Shown: in pieces, positions 1 to 10,352 of the stretch
How positions within the stretch are numbered: the stretch's first letter is position 1
Layout of the letters: every line of letters begins with the position of its first letter
Source of the DNA: Manihot esculenta
Lineage: Eukaryota > Streptophyta > Magnoliopsida > Malpighiales > Euphorbiaceae
Assembly: GCF_001659605.2 (NCBI RefSeq)
Contig: NC_035162.2
Location: 26,713,526-26,777,525, forward strand
DNA length: 64,000 nucleotides
Direction of reading: 5' to 3'
Notes under the pieces: generated by a model
Databases searched by the model: none
What the model was told of the DNA's origin: nothing
The model's input: only the letters and a program-made list of their open reading frames with translations
Translations under genes and position numbers: made by a program

Positions 1-1067
1 TGTTCAGACCACACAAACTTCTGATTTTTCTTGGTCAATCTGGTCATAGAAGCGGTAATTTTGGAGAAGTCATGAACGAACCTCCTGTAGTAACCTGCCA
101 AACCCAAAAAGCTTTTTATCTCTATCACTGTAGTGGGTCTAGGCCAGTTAGCTACAGCTTCCACTTTCTTAGGATCCACTTCGATTCCCTTTTCTGACAC
201 AACATGTCCCAAGAAGGAAATGCTCCTCAATCAGAATTCACACTTGGAGAACTTGGCATACAAGCCATGCTCCCTCAGGGTCTGCAAAACCATCCTCAAA
301 TGATGGGCATGCTCCTCTGCGTTTCTGGAGTACACTAAGATATCGTCAATGAAAACGATAACAAAGTGATCCAGATACTGGGTAAAAACTCTGTTCATGA
401 GATCCATGAATGCTGCAGGGGCATTGGTTAGCCCAAACGGCATCACTAGGAACTCATAATGCCCATATCTGGTCCTGAATGTCGTCTTCGGCACATCTTC
501 TTCTCTAATCCTCAACTGATGATACTCGGATCTCATATCTATTTTAGAGAAACAACCTGCTCCTGCTAGCTGGTCAAATAGATCGTCGATCCTAGGTAAG
601 GGATACTTATTCTTGGTAGTGACTTTGTTCAACTGCCTGTAGTCAATACAAAGTCTCAATGATCCATCCTTCTTCTTTACAAACAGCACTGGAGCACCCC
701 AAGGTGAGGTACTCGGTCGGATGAAACCCTTGTCTACCAACCCTTGCAACTGCTCCTTTAGCTCCTTCAACTCTACTGGTGCCATCCTGTAGGGAGGGAT
801 AGAGATTGGTCTAGTTCCAGGCATCACTTCTATTTCAAACTCTATCTCCCTAGCAGGTGGTAGTCTTGGAAGCTCATCTGGGAAGACATCTGGAAACTCT
901 TTGACTACGGGCACTGAGGCGGGCTCTCTAACCTGACTATCCAGCTCTCTCATATGAGCTAGAAACCCCTGACAACCCCTCCTGAGCAACCTACGATCCT
1001 GTAGGGCTGATATCAGACCTCTAGGCATACCCCTCCTGTCTCCTCTAAAGACAACCTCTGACCCATC
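1..1067 (-). pseudogene. pol: gypsy A pol fragment: linker and reverse transcriptase
   Basis: Reverse transcriptase copies element RNA into DNA in the cytoplasmic particle. This piece holds the protease-RT linker, the RT fingers ([18 protein letters not shown]), the palm with the catalytic FIDDILVYS motif, and the start of the thumb. A TGA replaces the Trp codon after KCEF near 229-231; beyond it the same frame continues to the window edge with recognisable thumb and connection sequence. Another nonsense codon (TAG for Gln) bounds the right side near 1068. All coding blocks of copy A share one frame, so point nonsense changes and not frameshifts disable it. RNase H, integrase and the 3' LTR would lie left of the window. 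Confidence 0.9.
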
Positions 1068-1889
1068 CTATCCTCTGAACTTGACTACCTTATCTCTGCA
1101 GTCCAAGGTAGCACCATGAGTAGATAGCCAGTCCATCCCTAGAATGACATCAAAATCTGTCAAGTCTAGAACCACAAGGTCGGCTGGAAGGCATCTATCC
1201 TCAACAAACACTGGACTAAACCGGTAGACTGACTCTGCCGCTGATGGATCACACTTGGGTCCACTGACCCAGAGGGGACACTCTAACCCAGAGACCATCA
1301 AACCTAACCTCTCTACGGCTCTCGAAGCAACAAAAGAATGAGAAGCACCAGGGTCCATTAAAGCATACACATATAAACAACCAATGATGAGATTACCTGA
1401 CACCACGATGTTTGACGTGTTTGCCTCCTGCTGTGTCATAGTGAAGATCCGAGCTGGAGCTGATGGACCTTCACCCTGGGAACCTGCTGAAGAAGAGGCT
1501 GCCCCTCTCCCTCTGCCTCTGCCACTGCCCTGAGTCATGGCTGGAGCCACTGGCTGAGCCACACTACCTGAAGCCGTCTGCTGGGACGGTGCCATAAAAG
1601 CTGCCCTAGGACACTCCCGTGCCATGTGTCCCTCCTGCCCACACCTGAAGCAGGCTGTTGTCCCAAACCGATAGACTCCCTTGTGCGGCTTACCACACCT
1701 CAAACATTCTGAACCATCTGAACCTGCGCTCGAGCCACCACCTAATCCCAGACCTAACTTTAACATGTTCTAGAACTTATTCTTCTTTGGCTTTTTAGTG
1801 GTGCTGCCCCACTTTTTACTGCCTGAAGCTGCTGCACTCAGAGAAGAGGGATCTAACTTTCCTCTGCCTGGGGTTTTGGAACCCGAAGA
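1068..1889 (-). pseudogene. gypsy A zinc knuckle and aspartic protease
   Basis: This is the nucleocapsid CCHC knuckle ([14 protein letters not shown], about 1627-1668) followed by a Ser/Gly/Arg-rich linker and the retropepsin domain. The protease active-site motif reads [10 protein letters not shown]; the usual motif is D-S/T-G. The flap-side segment [16 protein letters not shown] is present. Two TAG codons interrupt it: one replaces a Trp near 1771, in the basic segment before the knuckle, and one replaces a Gln at about 1068, downstream of the protease. The stretch 1771-1889 stays in the same frame and joins gag to the knuckle. In copies B and C the matching region is open. Confidence 0.88.
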
Positions 1890-2999
1890 CTATGCCACTG
1901 ATTGCTTAACTGACCCCTCAATGATGGCACTAGCCTCCATCTTCCGTGCTGCATCCATAATGGTGTGGAAGCTCTCCCTCTCTGCTGCAAGGATCAGGGA
2001 GGAATACCTAGGGTGGAGCCTCATGGTATACCTTCTAGCTTTCTTCTGATCTGTGTCGTATGCCTGACCCACATACTGCAGCAACTCCAGAAACCTGTCG
2101 GTATACTCGTCGACACTCATATCCTCTGTCTGCTTTAACTGCTCAAACTCAACAACTTTCAGCTCTCTGGAACTGTCTGGAAACGCCCATCCAGCAAACG
2201 CATTTGCAAACTCCTCCCAGGACAAGCTCTCCAACCTCGGGTCCACATAATTTTTGAACCATTCTCGTGCTTTCTTGCATTTCAACGTGAACCCCGCCAT
2301 CTGAATGGCTCTACTATCATTTGCCCCCAACTCATCTGTTATCATTTTTACCGTTTTAAGGTACTCAAACAGATCATCACCCGTCTTGAACTTGAGAGCA
2401 TCCAGCTTCAAGTAATCTATCATCTTTACCTTGCTCCCCACAGATGAGCTAGGTTTAGGTGTTTGGATTTCAGGGGCTACTGGTTCTGCTGGTGGAGGAG
2501 GAGGTGCAGCACTCCTTGGGTTAGGGTTTGCTGGATTTGGATAGAAGGGTGAGGGTGGATACATAGGGTACTGTGGGTATAGTGGGTAAAAAGGAGGATA
2601 AGGCATGAAGGAGGGATATGGGTTAAAGCTGGAGTTATCCGATGTACCCCTCATCGGATACCCTGAGCCCTGTGGAAAGGGTTGATATTGGGGTGGGTAA
2701 CCAAATCCCGAGGCCTGAGCGCCTCCTTGAGACTCTCCCATGCTCTCTTCTGACATACTCATGCCCAAGCTACCATCTCTTCTCTGTTCATCCTCCTCTG
2801 ATCCCATCACATCAGCTGACATTCCACCCTGAACTGTTCCCCTCCTGCTTACATCAAAGGACCTTCTAGGGTCCCTTGACGTACCCTCTCTACTTGATCT
2901 ACAAGACATTGCCCTTGGCAAAGCAGGGGGACGGGCATCCATGCCCTCATTTTCAGGTGGAGCTCCTGTCAATCTAGCGGATCGACGTGAGCCTCTCAT
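1890..2999 (-). pseudogene. gag: gypsy A gag (capsid) fragment
   Basis: Gag forms the virus-like particle that packages element RNA. The start chosen is the ATG at 2999, where [12 protein letters not shown] matches the starts of copies B and C. The N-terminal third is charged and disordered. A Pro/Tyr-rich segment (repeated PYP, YPP, MYPP) follows at about residues 95-170. Then comes the retrotransposon capsid domain, with [16 protein letters not shown] and EWFKNYVDPRLESLSWEEFA motifs. It ends at a TAG (about 1890) that replaces a Gln just after KQSVA. The 369 residues cover capsid but not the zinc knuckle, which continues in frame beyond the stop. Confidence 0.9.
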
Positions 3000-3121
3000 C
3001 CTGCTTTCTGAAAAAACAACATATACACAAAAACATTAACATCATATGGTTCATGTGGAAACACATGAACCCTAATCACATACATAGCATGTCATAAATG
3101 CACATGCATATAGTCATGGCA
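3000..3121 (-). other. gypsy A 5' leader, part 1
   Basis: Untranslated leader between gag and the inserted solo LTR. It matches the leader of copy C (about 52763-52900) and copy B (26845-26970). It resumes after the solo LTR at 5391. Confidence 0.8.
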
Positions 3122-3303
3122 TTTCATGTAATACCCGGCTAGACTCCGGTATCGGAATTCCTACCGTCCGGTGGGATTTCGGATGTCGGAGACCTCTAGA
3201 AGGGTAAAACCACGTTTTCATGAAATGTTTTAATGTTTTTGACGATTTTAAGTAAAGAGGAAATGAGTTTTTGAATAAAAACACCCTTGGAGGAAAACTC
3301 AGG

Positions 3304-3466
3304 TTCGGCCGCCGAAACTCAAAGTTCGGCCGCCGAACATGCATGCACTTCGGGAGTGCTTTAGGCCCCCGAAGGCATAAGTGAGGAAAGTCCAGGTTCG
3401 GCCGCTGAACTTCAAGTTCGGCCGCCGAACATGGCATGCATGCGGAGGCACTTTCGGCCCCCGAAC
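3304..3466 (+). promoter_or_regulatory. Cluster of TTCGGCCGCCGAA boxes upstream of the LTR TATA
   Basis: Four near-identical 13-bp boxes (3304, 3325, 3397, 3417) and a TTCGGCCCCCGAA variant (3453) end about 20 bp before a TATA box. Each box is a 5-bp inverted repeat (TTCGG/CCGAA) around a short GC centre and contains the GCCGCC core that ERF-type plant transcription factors bind. The repetition is seen directly; an enhancer role is inferred. A second cluster lies at about 4018-4206. The same clusters occur in every LTR of this family in the window. Confidence 0.55.
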
Positions 3467-3483
3467 GTGGCCTGGCCAGCCAC

Positions 3484-3491
3484 TATAAAAG
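3484..3491 (+). promoter_or_regulatory. LTR TATA box
   Basis: TATAAAAG, in the context CCACTATAAAAGGG, about 360 bp into the LTR. Transcription, and so the U3/R boundary, would begin some 25-35 bp downstream. The element is conserved in copies A (7412-7419), B (28979-28986) and C (54898-54905) on the minus strand. Confidence 0.75.
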
Positions 3492-4600
3492 GGTCCCTTA
3501 GCCGAAAACGGGCGAGCTTTTTCCCCATTTTCGGCCAAGGTGAGTCCTTCCGCCATTCCTCACCATCCTTGAGTTCTTTCCTTCAAATCTTTCAAGTTTT
3601 TCACTAGTTTTCATCTTGTTTTGAAGATTTTCGAGTTTAAAGCAAGTTTTGGGGCTTTGAGGTTCAAGAACTCAAAATCTCCCACCTTCGAGTTTAGGAC
3701 GTCTCTCTCTCGATCTTCAAGAGGTAAGAGCCGATCTTAAGCTCATTTTATGTTTAAAGTAAGTTTTATGCAAGATCTATGGGGTAGAATGCATGTTTAG
3801 CTCATAGTTAGGTTTTTGAGTTAATGTTGTATTTTGAACAATGTATGTTGATTTGTGTTGTTGTTGTGTGTTGTAGTTGGGGTTTAAGTTAGCTTGAGGC
3901 CCCTAGGAGCCAATGTATGTATATTTGCATGATTTGAATGAGTTATATGCATGTTGGAAGAGTTGGGAGGCAAATGAGCACAAAGGAGCCAAGTTTCTGC
4001 CCTTTGGCAGAAACCAGGTTCGGCAGCCGAAGGCACTTTCGGCCGCCGAACATGGCTTGGGAGGCAGGCCTTTCGGCTGCCGAAGTTGCCCCCGAAAAGA
4101 GACTTTCGTCTCTGTCTGGGACTTTCGGCCGCCGAAGGTGCCGCCGAACCTGCCTGGGTTTCGGCTCTAGAGGGACTTTCGGCCGCCGAAGGTGCCGCCG
4201 AACCTGCCCTGTTCTGCCTTCCTTTGCATGTTTTTGCATGTTTGTTTTGAGGTGTTTTAGGGGGTTTTTGGGGGATGTTTTAGAGTTATGTTCATGTATG
4301 TTTGGTCCCTCATTTGAGTCCACCTGTGTAGGTTCGGACCCGAGGAACCGAGGACCCCAGCAGTGAGTCAGTCACTTCAGAGTCAGTAGAGCTTCAGCCA
4401 GAGGTGAGTGGAATAACTCTTATGCTTTTAAATAAATAAATCAGATTTAGCATGATTCACGAATCATGAATGCCATGAGATAATAGGGTGTTGCATTAGA
4501 CTCACGAAAATGTTGCATTGCATATTATGTTTGATGATGTGGATGGATGTTGAATGATCCATTAGTCCTCCTATGCTATGATGATGATGATACGGTACGG

Positions 4601-4747
4601 AAGACCAGTGAGGCCCATTCTACGCCCCTGGCACTATGTAAGAGAAAGACCAGTGAGGCCCATTCTACGCCCCTGGCACAGTTGGACCATGTTATGTTAT
4701 GTTATGTAAGAGAAAGACCAGTGAGGCCCATTCTACGCCCCTGGCAT
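4601..4747 (+). repeat. LTR minisatellite, three copies
   Basis: Three copies of a unit containing AAGACCAGTGAGGCCCATTC and a following TACGCCCCTGGCA segment, starting near 4601, 4646 and 4714. The matching region of the other LTRs has a different copy number: up to five in copy D, and one more in the right LTR of copy C than in the left. Confidence 0.85.
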
Positions 4748-5390
4748 AGTTGGTCCATGTAGGGGACTATTGGTGACAAATTCATCCTTGATGTGATTAG
4801 CTGTGTTATGATGCATTCCATGTTATCATGTGTTTTAAATGATTTACTATTCTGCTCACTGGGCTCTTGTAGCTCACCCCTCTCCCTTAACCCCCAGGCT
4901 TGCAGGTACAGGGTAGCCCAGGAGGTCAGCAAGAGTAAAGAAGTCTTGTGTTGTAATAGATAGATAGTGGACATGATGAATTGTAAGATGATGTAAAGTT
5001 AAATAGTTATGTTATGTAATGATGATATTGAGGTTTAGAAGTGTGCTTGACCATAGTCTGTTTTAATCCCTTTTTGTTATATACATGATCTTGATGTCTA
5101 TTGATGTTTATGTTTGACCAACTCAACTTCTGATGTATCGCCCATTGGGGCAAATGATGAGATCCCACAGAGGGATTAATGTTTAAGTTATGCTTTGTAT
5201 AGTGCATGCACAGGTTGAGTTTGGTGTATGAGGAAAAGAAAAGTTTTAATTTTTACGTATGTTGTTGATCATGTATGGGATTGAACAGGTTCACAGGTTA
5301 CATGTCAGGCTTGCTACGGGTCCCGACGGCCTTAAGCCGATCTGGATCCTAGCGCCGGTAGCGGTCCGATTTTCGGGTCGTTACATTTCA

Positions 5391-5510
5391 CATCATCATC
5401 AAGACAGGACTCTACATCCTATCCTAGTGGACATGATTTTTCCTATTGTGCTTACCCTTTTATAACATCTATGAGCCCGACACTCTCTAGGTCCGACCAT
5501 ATCAACCTAG
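5391..5510 (-). other. gypsy A 5' leader, part 2
   Basis: This continues the untranslated leader after the solo LTR. It matches copies B and C (CATCATCA...GACAGGACTC, then the GAGCCCGACACTCT segment) up to the primer site. Confidence 0.85.
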
Positions 5511-5523
5511 GGCTCTGATACCA
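5511..5523 (-). other. Primer binding site, initiator Met tRNA, copy A
   Basis: GGCTCTGATACCA on the plus strand; the minus strand reads TGGTATCAGAGCC, complementary to the 3' end of plant initiator Met tRNA. It lies three bases from the 5' LTR. Confidence 0.9.
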
Positions 5524-5526
5524 CTA

Positions 5527-7685
5527 TATAACAACCCGAAAATCGGACCGCTACCGGCGCTAGGATCCAGATCGACTTAAGGTCGCCGGGACCCGTAGCA
5601 AGCCTACTATACATCCTGTACATCTGATAAAATCCCATACATGATTATACATTTTCATAAAAACTTTAAACTTTCCATATACCAAGCTTGACCTATGCAT
5701 GCACCAAAACTGTATACATACAAACCACATACTAGAGCCCTCATCAAATGCTCTAGTTGGGTTAACATTACATATATTAAGCTTGGTTCATTATATCTCA
5801 TCATTAAAACATTTACATAAAGATCATGTACAAAAGGGATTAACCATACATTAGGGCCAAGCACAATACTAATCCTCATTACATTACTTTACATTACATC
5901 ATTTTACATATCATGTCCACTACTAGACTATTACATAACATAGCCTTTACCCTTGCTGACGTCCTGAGCTACCTGTGCTCCTGCAAACCTGGGGGTTAGG
6001 GGAAAGGGGTGAGCTACTAAAGCCCAGTGAGTAGAACAATAAAACAATTTAATAACATATGCTTTCATGAAATGCAACACAACACAAACAATTCACATCA
6101 CGGATGGACTTGTCACCAATAACCCTCTCCATAATCCAATTGTGCTAGGGGCGTAGAATGGGCGTCACTAGTCTTTCTCTTAACATGACATAACATAACA
6201 TATCCAATGTGCCAGGGGCATAGAATGGGCCTCACTGGTCTTTCTCTCACATAGTGCCAGGGTCGTAGAATGGGCCTCACTAGACTTCCATACCGCATCA
6301 TAACATATCATATTGAGGGCTAGTGGGTCATCTAATATCCATCCACATCAACATCATAATATGCAATGCATCATATTCGTGAATTCTAATGCATAACAAC
6401 CTAGTACATATCATGGCATTCGTGATGCATGAACATGCTAAAAATTTCATTTACTTTAAAACATAGTTCAGTTCTACTCACCTCTGGCTGACTCTGAAAC
6501 AGCTAACACTGCTGGCTTCCTCGGTTCCTCGGGTCCGATCCTACATAGGTGGACTCAAATGAGGGACCAAGCATACTCTATCAAGACTCTAAACATCTCC
6601 CCAAAAACCCCCAAAACATCATCAAAATATGGATAGAAAACTAACAAAGGAAGGCTGGACAGAGGACTTTCGGCGGCAGGTTCGGCGGCCGAAGGTCCCT
6701 CCAGATTCGAAAGTCAGGCACTTTCGGGGGCAAGGTTGGGCGGCCGAAAGTCCTTCCAGAGCCGAAAGTCACAACCTTCGGGGGCAAGTTCGGCGGCCGA
6801 AACTCCCCTCCAGAGCCGAAAGTCCAAACTTTCGGGGGCGAGTTTAGGCGGCCAAAAACTGCCTCCACAGGTAGGTTCGGCGGCCGAACCTGGACTCTCT
6901 CCAAAGGGCAGAACCCGATTCTGCCTCTTACATCCAGCCACCCAAAACTTCACAACATGCATTCAACTATTCTAAAACATGCATAAACACTTATTCAACC
7001 ATATAAGGGCATAAAACTAACCTAAACCCCAACAAACATCAAAATATCATCTCATAAACATAAATTGATCATTTAACTAACATAAACCCTAACATTTTAC
7101 ATCTAATCTAAGCATGCATTGAACACCCTTAAAACCCTTCAAAACTTACTGAAGAGAAGATGAGGATCTACACTTACCTCTTGAAGATCGAGAGGAGATG
7201 CGATCCCAAACTTGGAGATATGGAGTAACGAGCTCCGGGGGTCTCCAAGCTTCAAAACTTTGATCTTAGCTTAAAATCTTCAAAACATGGTAAAAACTCA
7301 TAAAAATCTTGAAGGATATGAGGAGGAAACACAAGATTAACAAGGGGGTGGCAGAGACTCACCTTGCCCAGAAATGGAGAGAGAAAACTCGTCCATTTTC
7401 GGACAGGGGGCCTTTTATAGGTGGCTGCCCAGACCACCTTCGGAGGCCAAAAGTGCCTCCGCAACTCCACTATGTTCGGCGGCCTAACCTGGGTTTCTCC
7501 TCCAAAATATTTTCTTTCAAAACTCAATTTCTTTCTTCATTAAAACCATAAAAACATATAAAAATATTTTAGAAAACCTTTATTTTACCCTTCTAGAAGG
7601 CTCCGACATCTGAGAAATTCCGGATTCCAACAGAGATTCCGCCGGAAGGTAGGAATTCTGGTGCCGGGTCTAGCCGGGTATTATA
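5527..7685 (-). mobile_element. gypsy A 5' LTR
   Basis: A 2159-bp LTR of the Tekay-like family with decayed ends (TATAACAACC...GGGTATTATA). It carries the minisatellite region (about 6140-6290), both TTCGG...CCGAA box clusters (about 6665-6890 and 7440-7490) and a minus-strand TATA (7412-7419). It is visibly more diverged than the LTRs of B and C, with several boxes altered. Confidence 0.92.
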
Positions 7686-7690
7686 TATAG

Positions 7691-8049
7691 GACACCCAAC
7701 TGATCAATGTCCTATACTTTATGAGGATGACCAGCAAGTACATGCATTTGGAGGATTCAATAGCCAGCCTAGACATGATCCATACTCTAACACATACAAT
7801 CCAGGTTGGAGAGACCATCCGAATTTCACTTATGCAAAGGCTAACAACTACCAAAATTATCAAAGAAATCAAGCCCAAGCAGCACCTCCAAGTTCCAATA
7901 TGCACCTTGAGGAGATGGTGAAATCATTAGCAAATTCTGTGCAAAGCCTCCAACAGCAGATGGATCAAATAACCACCTCAGTAAGTGCAATCATGTTAAG
8001 AAGTGAGGAAGAGCTTCAAGATGTAAAGGTTGATGATGGGAGTTCATAA
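7691..8049 (+). pseudogene. gag: Athila-like gag C-terminal fragment
   Basis: The reading starts inside a CCHC knuckle (GHPTDQCP) and continues through the characteristic plant gypsy segment with YNPGWRDHPNFTYA. A coiled-coil-like stretch follows (MHLEEMVKSLANSVQSLQQQ). A TAA ends it near 8048. The N-terminal capsid part is lost at the junction with element A. It has no function here; identification rests on the two motifs, which are typical of the Athila/Tat branch. Confidence 0.8.
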
Positions 8050-8091
8050 GTACAAGAACAAGATGCTGAAGAAAAACAACCAGAAAACTGT

Positions 8092-8670
8092 TTGTCCAAA
8101 CAAACTGGTCAAACAGAACTTGTTGATGGTTTATATATCATTGATTGTTTGAGCCAAGAAGATTTTTATATAAATCAAGATGATATGCTAAATAATGATT
8201 TTTGCAGGGAGGCTAACCAAAAAGATGAACAAAGCCAAAAAGAGCCAAAACTGAAAGCAAAAGTCTGCAGCATTCAGCAGGTGGATTGCGACCAAATGTA
8301 GAAAGACAAAGGTCCTTCCGCACCTCTTCAGCTCAGCCCACAGACAAGCCATGGACCACCCGTCCCACTTCAGAAAGTGGAAGTCAAATCGCCTAAACCA
8401 CCGGATAAGGTAGAATTTGTTTTGCCCGAATTCAGTACCAAATTGCAGCCACCTATGGAGAAATATAAATTGAAGTTCGAAGTGCTGCCCAATCATCTCA
8501 AAAATGCAAACATAAGGGCTAGAGGCACACCTCACCTGAAAGAGGAGAAGCTAATCATGTTACTTCATGAGTACATGAAAGAAATAGGATGGGTTATGAC
8601 CAAATCAAAAGGCGTGCTACACTTTTTACTTAATTCAGTTGGGACCCTTTTCCCTCTCCCAATTACTTGA
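8092..8670 (+). pseudogene. Athila-like pol N-terminal remnant
   Basis: Two open pieces (8092-8301 and 8377-8670) separated by a stop. The second holds a segment recognisable from the start of Athila/Tat RT: VEFVLPEFSTKLQPP, then LPNHLKNANI, then EEKLIMLLHEYMKEIGWVM. Homology stops after about residue 85. The frame then enters 3' untranslated sequence, so a deletion removed the RT core, RNase H and integrase. The acidic Lys/Glu-rich part before it (8092-8300) looks like linker. Confidence 0.7.
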
Positions 8671-9734
8671 GCCTTGATCAAATGGAGAAGGTCCAGCCCG
8701 TGACCTTAAACCAGGGCGCTACTGGGAGGGAACCCAGCGGAGGCAACTTGCCTAGTGAATCGCACCTTACAACCACACCAGGGAAGTACTCAGTTTTCTT
8801 TGAACTTTAATTTTTCCAATACATTGAGGACAATGCATGAATTAGGTGTGGGGGTGCATATATCTCTGAATCTTTATTTTTAGTCCATTTTTGCTTTAAT
8901 TTTTAGTTTGAATAGCCACAGTTTGATTTTTTTTTTTTTTTGCTTTCAATACACACACATGTAGCCACAGTTTTTTTTCCTTTTTTTTTGTTTTGATATG
9001 CTTTACTCAAACACATAGGCTATGTTGGATGAGCTTTCTTTCCATGACCCCATTGATGTGATGACTCTTTAAACCTAAGTTGAATCAATTGCAGTGAGTT
9101 GTATTCATTATTGGAAATTTCCTTTTGAATTGAATCTTTGAGCTTGCCATGGTGAAAAATATATATTACTCATTAGAGAGAATAAATTGAAAGATATATG
9201 AATAATTGAACATGGCTTATTTTAGCAATTGGTGTTGATTTGCCCAACTCATTGAGAAAGAAATTCAGCAAAGGCAAGAACTTCAAAAGCACAAATGAAA
9301 AACTGTCCAATGGTCAAAAGACTATGAACAGAGCTAGTAGCCACTTGGACAGGTGACCAACTGAGTAACTGGGGGTGGGTATCACAAATATGTACCTTCA
9401 CGTCAAAAGATTGGTGACTTTTTCAAGCAAGATTAAAGTGCAAAAGGCTGAATAGAGTACTTCAAGGTAAGGGCAAGTCACTCTAAAAGCTCGAAAGAGT
9501 CTCAACTGAACAAGAGCATGTGCATGTATAATCTCTCTCTTGAGTAAAATAAATACTAGCCATGGTAGGTAAAGGGAGACAAGGAAAGAAGGTGAGTAAC
9601 CTTGGTGCATACATTCTTCACTGCAATGTTTCAAAGTAGGGATCTAGAGAAAGAGCTTAAGTGGAAATAAAGGATCAAGTAGCAAAGAGAGCTTGTTTGA
9701 CTAAGTTTATTTGCTTGAGGACAAGCAAAAGGCT
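8671..9734 (+). other. Athila-like 3' untranslated region
   Basis: Non-coding stretch with the motifs GAGGACAATGCATGAATTAGGTGTGGGGG (8828-8856) and, at the end, GAGGACAAGCAAAAGGC just before the polypurine tract. Both are typical of the 3' region of Athila/Tat elements. It includes T-rich runs at 8925-8990. No protein is supported. Confidence 0.7.
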
Positions 9735-9749
9735 AGGTGTGGGGGTATT
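9735..9749 (+). other. Polypurine tract
   Basis: AGGTGTGGGGGTATT lies immediately before the LTR start TGATCAG. It would prime plus-strand DNA synthesis. Confidence 0.75.
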
Positions 9750-9956
9750 TGATCAGTCTAAATTTAGACCATTTTATCATATTGTTATTGATGTTAATTT
9801 GCACTTTTTCTGCCTAATTTTGTGGTTTTGATCTTATTTTGAAGAAAATGGTGTAAAGAGATAATTTGGAGAAAAATGCCCTTAAAACGGCCTAAAATGG
9901 AACAAAGGAGAGCAAGCATGCCAAGTTGCAACTGAAGAGGAGATAAATAAGGAAAG

Positions 9957-10190
9957 TAATTTGAAATTCAAATTTCAAATCTCCAAGAGCGTTCAAAATT
10001 CAAAATTCAAGATTCAGCTTATTAAGGAAAGTGCTAAATAAGGAAAGTGAAAATAAGGAAAGTGCAATCAGCAGAGCAATTTGAAATTCAAATTTCAAAT
10101 CTTCAAGAATTCCTTTCCTTATTGAGGAAGCCAAATATCAAGAAGATGCACATTCAAAATTTGAAATTCAAAATTCAGCTTGTTAAGGAA
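9957..10190 (+). repeat. AT-rich direct and inverted repeats in Athila-like LTR
   Basis: The segment ATTTGAAATTCAAATTTCAA occurs at about 9959 and 10079, with shorter relatives at 9995-10013 and 10150-10178. The motif is itself nearly palindromic. AAGGAAAGT is repeated between copies. Confidence 0.75.
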
Positions 10191-10265
10191 GCCAAAGAAG
10201 ACATACTTGCCTCCCAAGTCTTGTACATTCAAAATTCAAAAGGAAGCTCCACCTCATTAATGTAC

Positions 10266-10352
10266 ACTTGGGCGGCAAGGGAAGCAACTTGGGCAGCAAG
10301 GAAGACCAACTTAGGCAGCAAGGAAGACCAACTTGGGCATCAAGGAGACCTA
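10266..10352 (+). repeat. Minisatellite in Athila-like LTR, about four units
   Basis: About four units of 20-24 bp with the core ACTTGGGCAGCAAGGAAGAC. It adds no stop-free protein of interest. Confidence 0.8.

Larger units (their letters stand above)
3127..5385 (+). mobile_element. Solo LTR, Tekay-like gypsy family, plus orientation
   Basis: A complete LTR of 2259 bp, starting TGTAATACCC and ending CGTTACA, with no internal region attached. It is flanked by the 5-bp target duplication TTTCA (3122-3126 and 5386-5390). Element A's leader reads through on both sides once the LTR and one duplication copy are ignored. It is the same family as the LTRs of A, B, C and D but in the opposite orientation. 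It arose by insertion and then LTR-LTR recombination, which is the usual origin of a solo LTR. Confidence 0.95.
1..7685 (-). mobile_element. Ty3/gypsy (Tekay-like chromovirus) copy A, 3' part outside window
   Basis: A minus-strand LTR retrotransposon. Reading leftward it has a 5' LTR (5527-7685), a Met-tRNA primer site (5511-5523), a leader, gag, CCHC/protease and reverse transcriptase, then runs off the left edge. The same layout and high similarity are seen in copies B and C. A solo LTR of its own family interrupts the leader. The whole unit is inserted in Athila-like gag sequence that starts at 7686. The LTR ends have decayed from TG/CA to TA and the polyprotein frame holds several nonsense codons, so this copy is dead and older than B and C. 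The Tekay assignment rests on the C-terminal chromodomain of the sister copies and is inferred for A. Confidence 0.92.
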
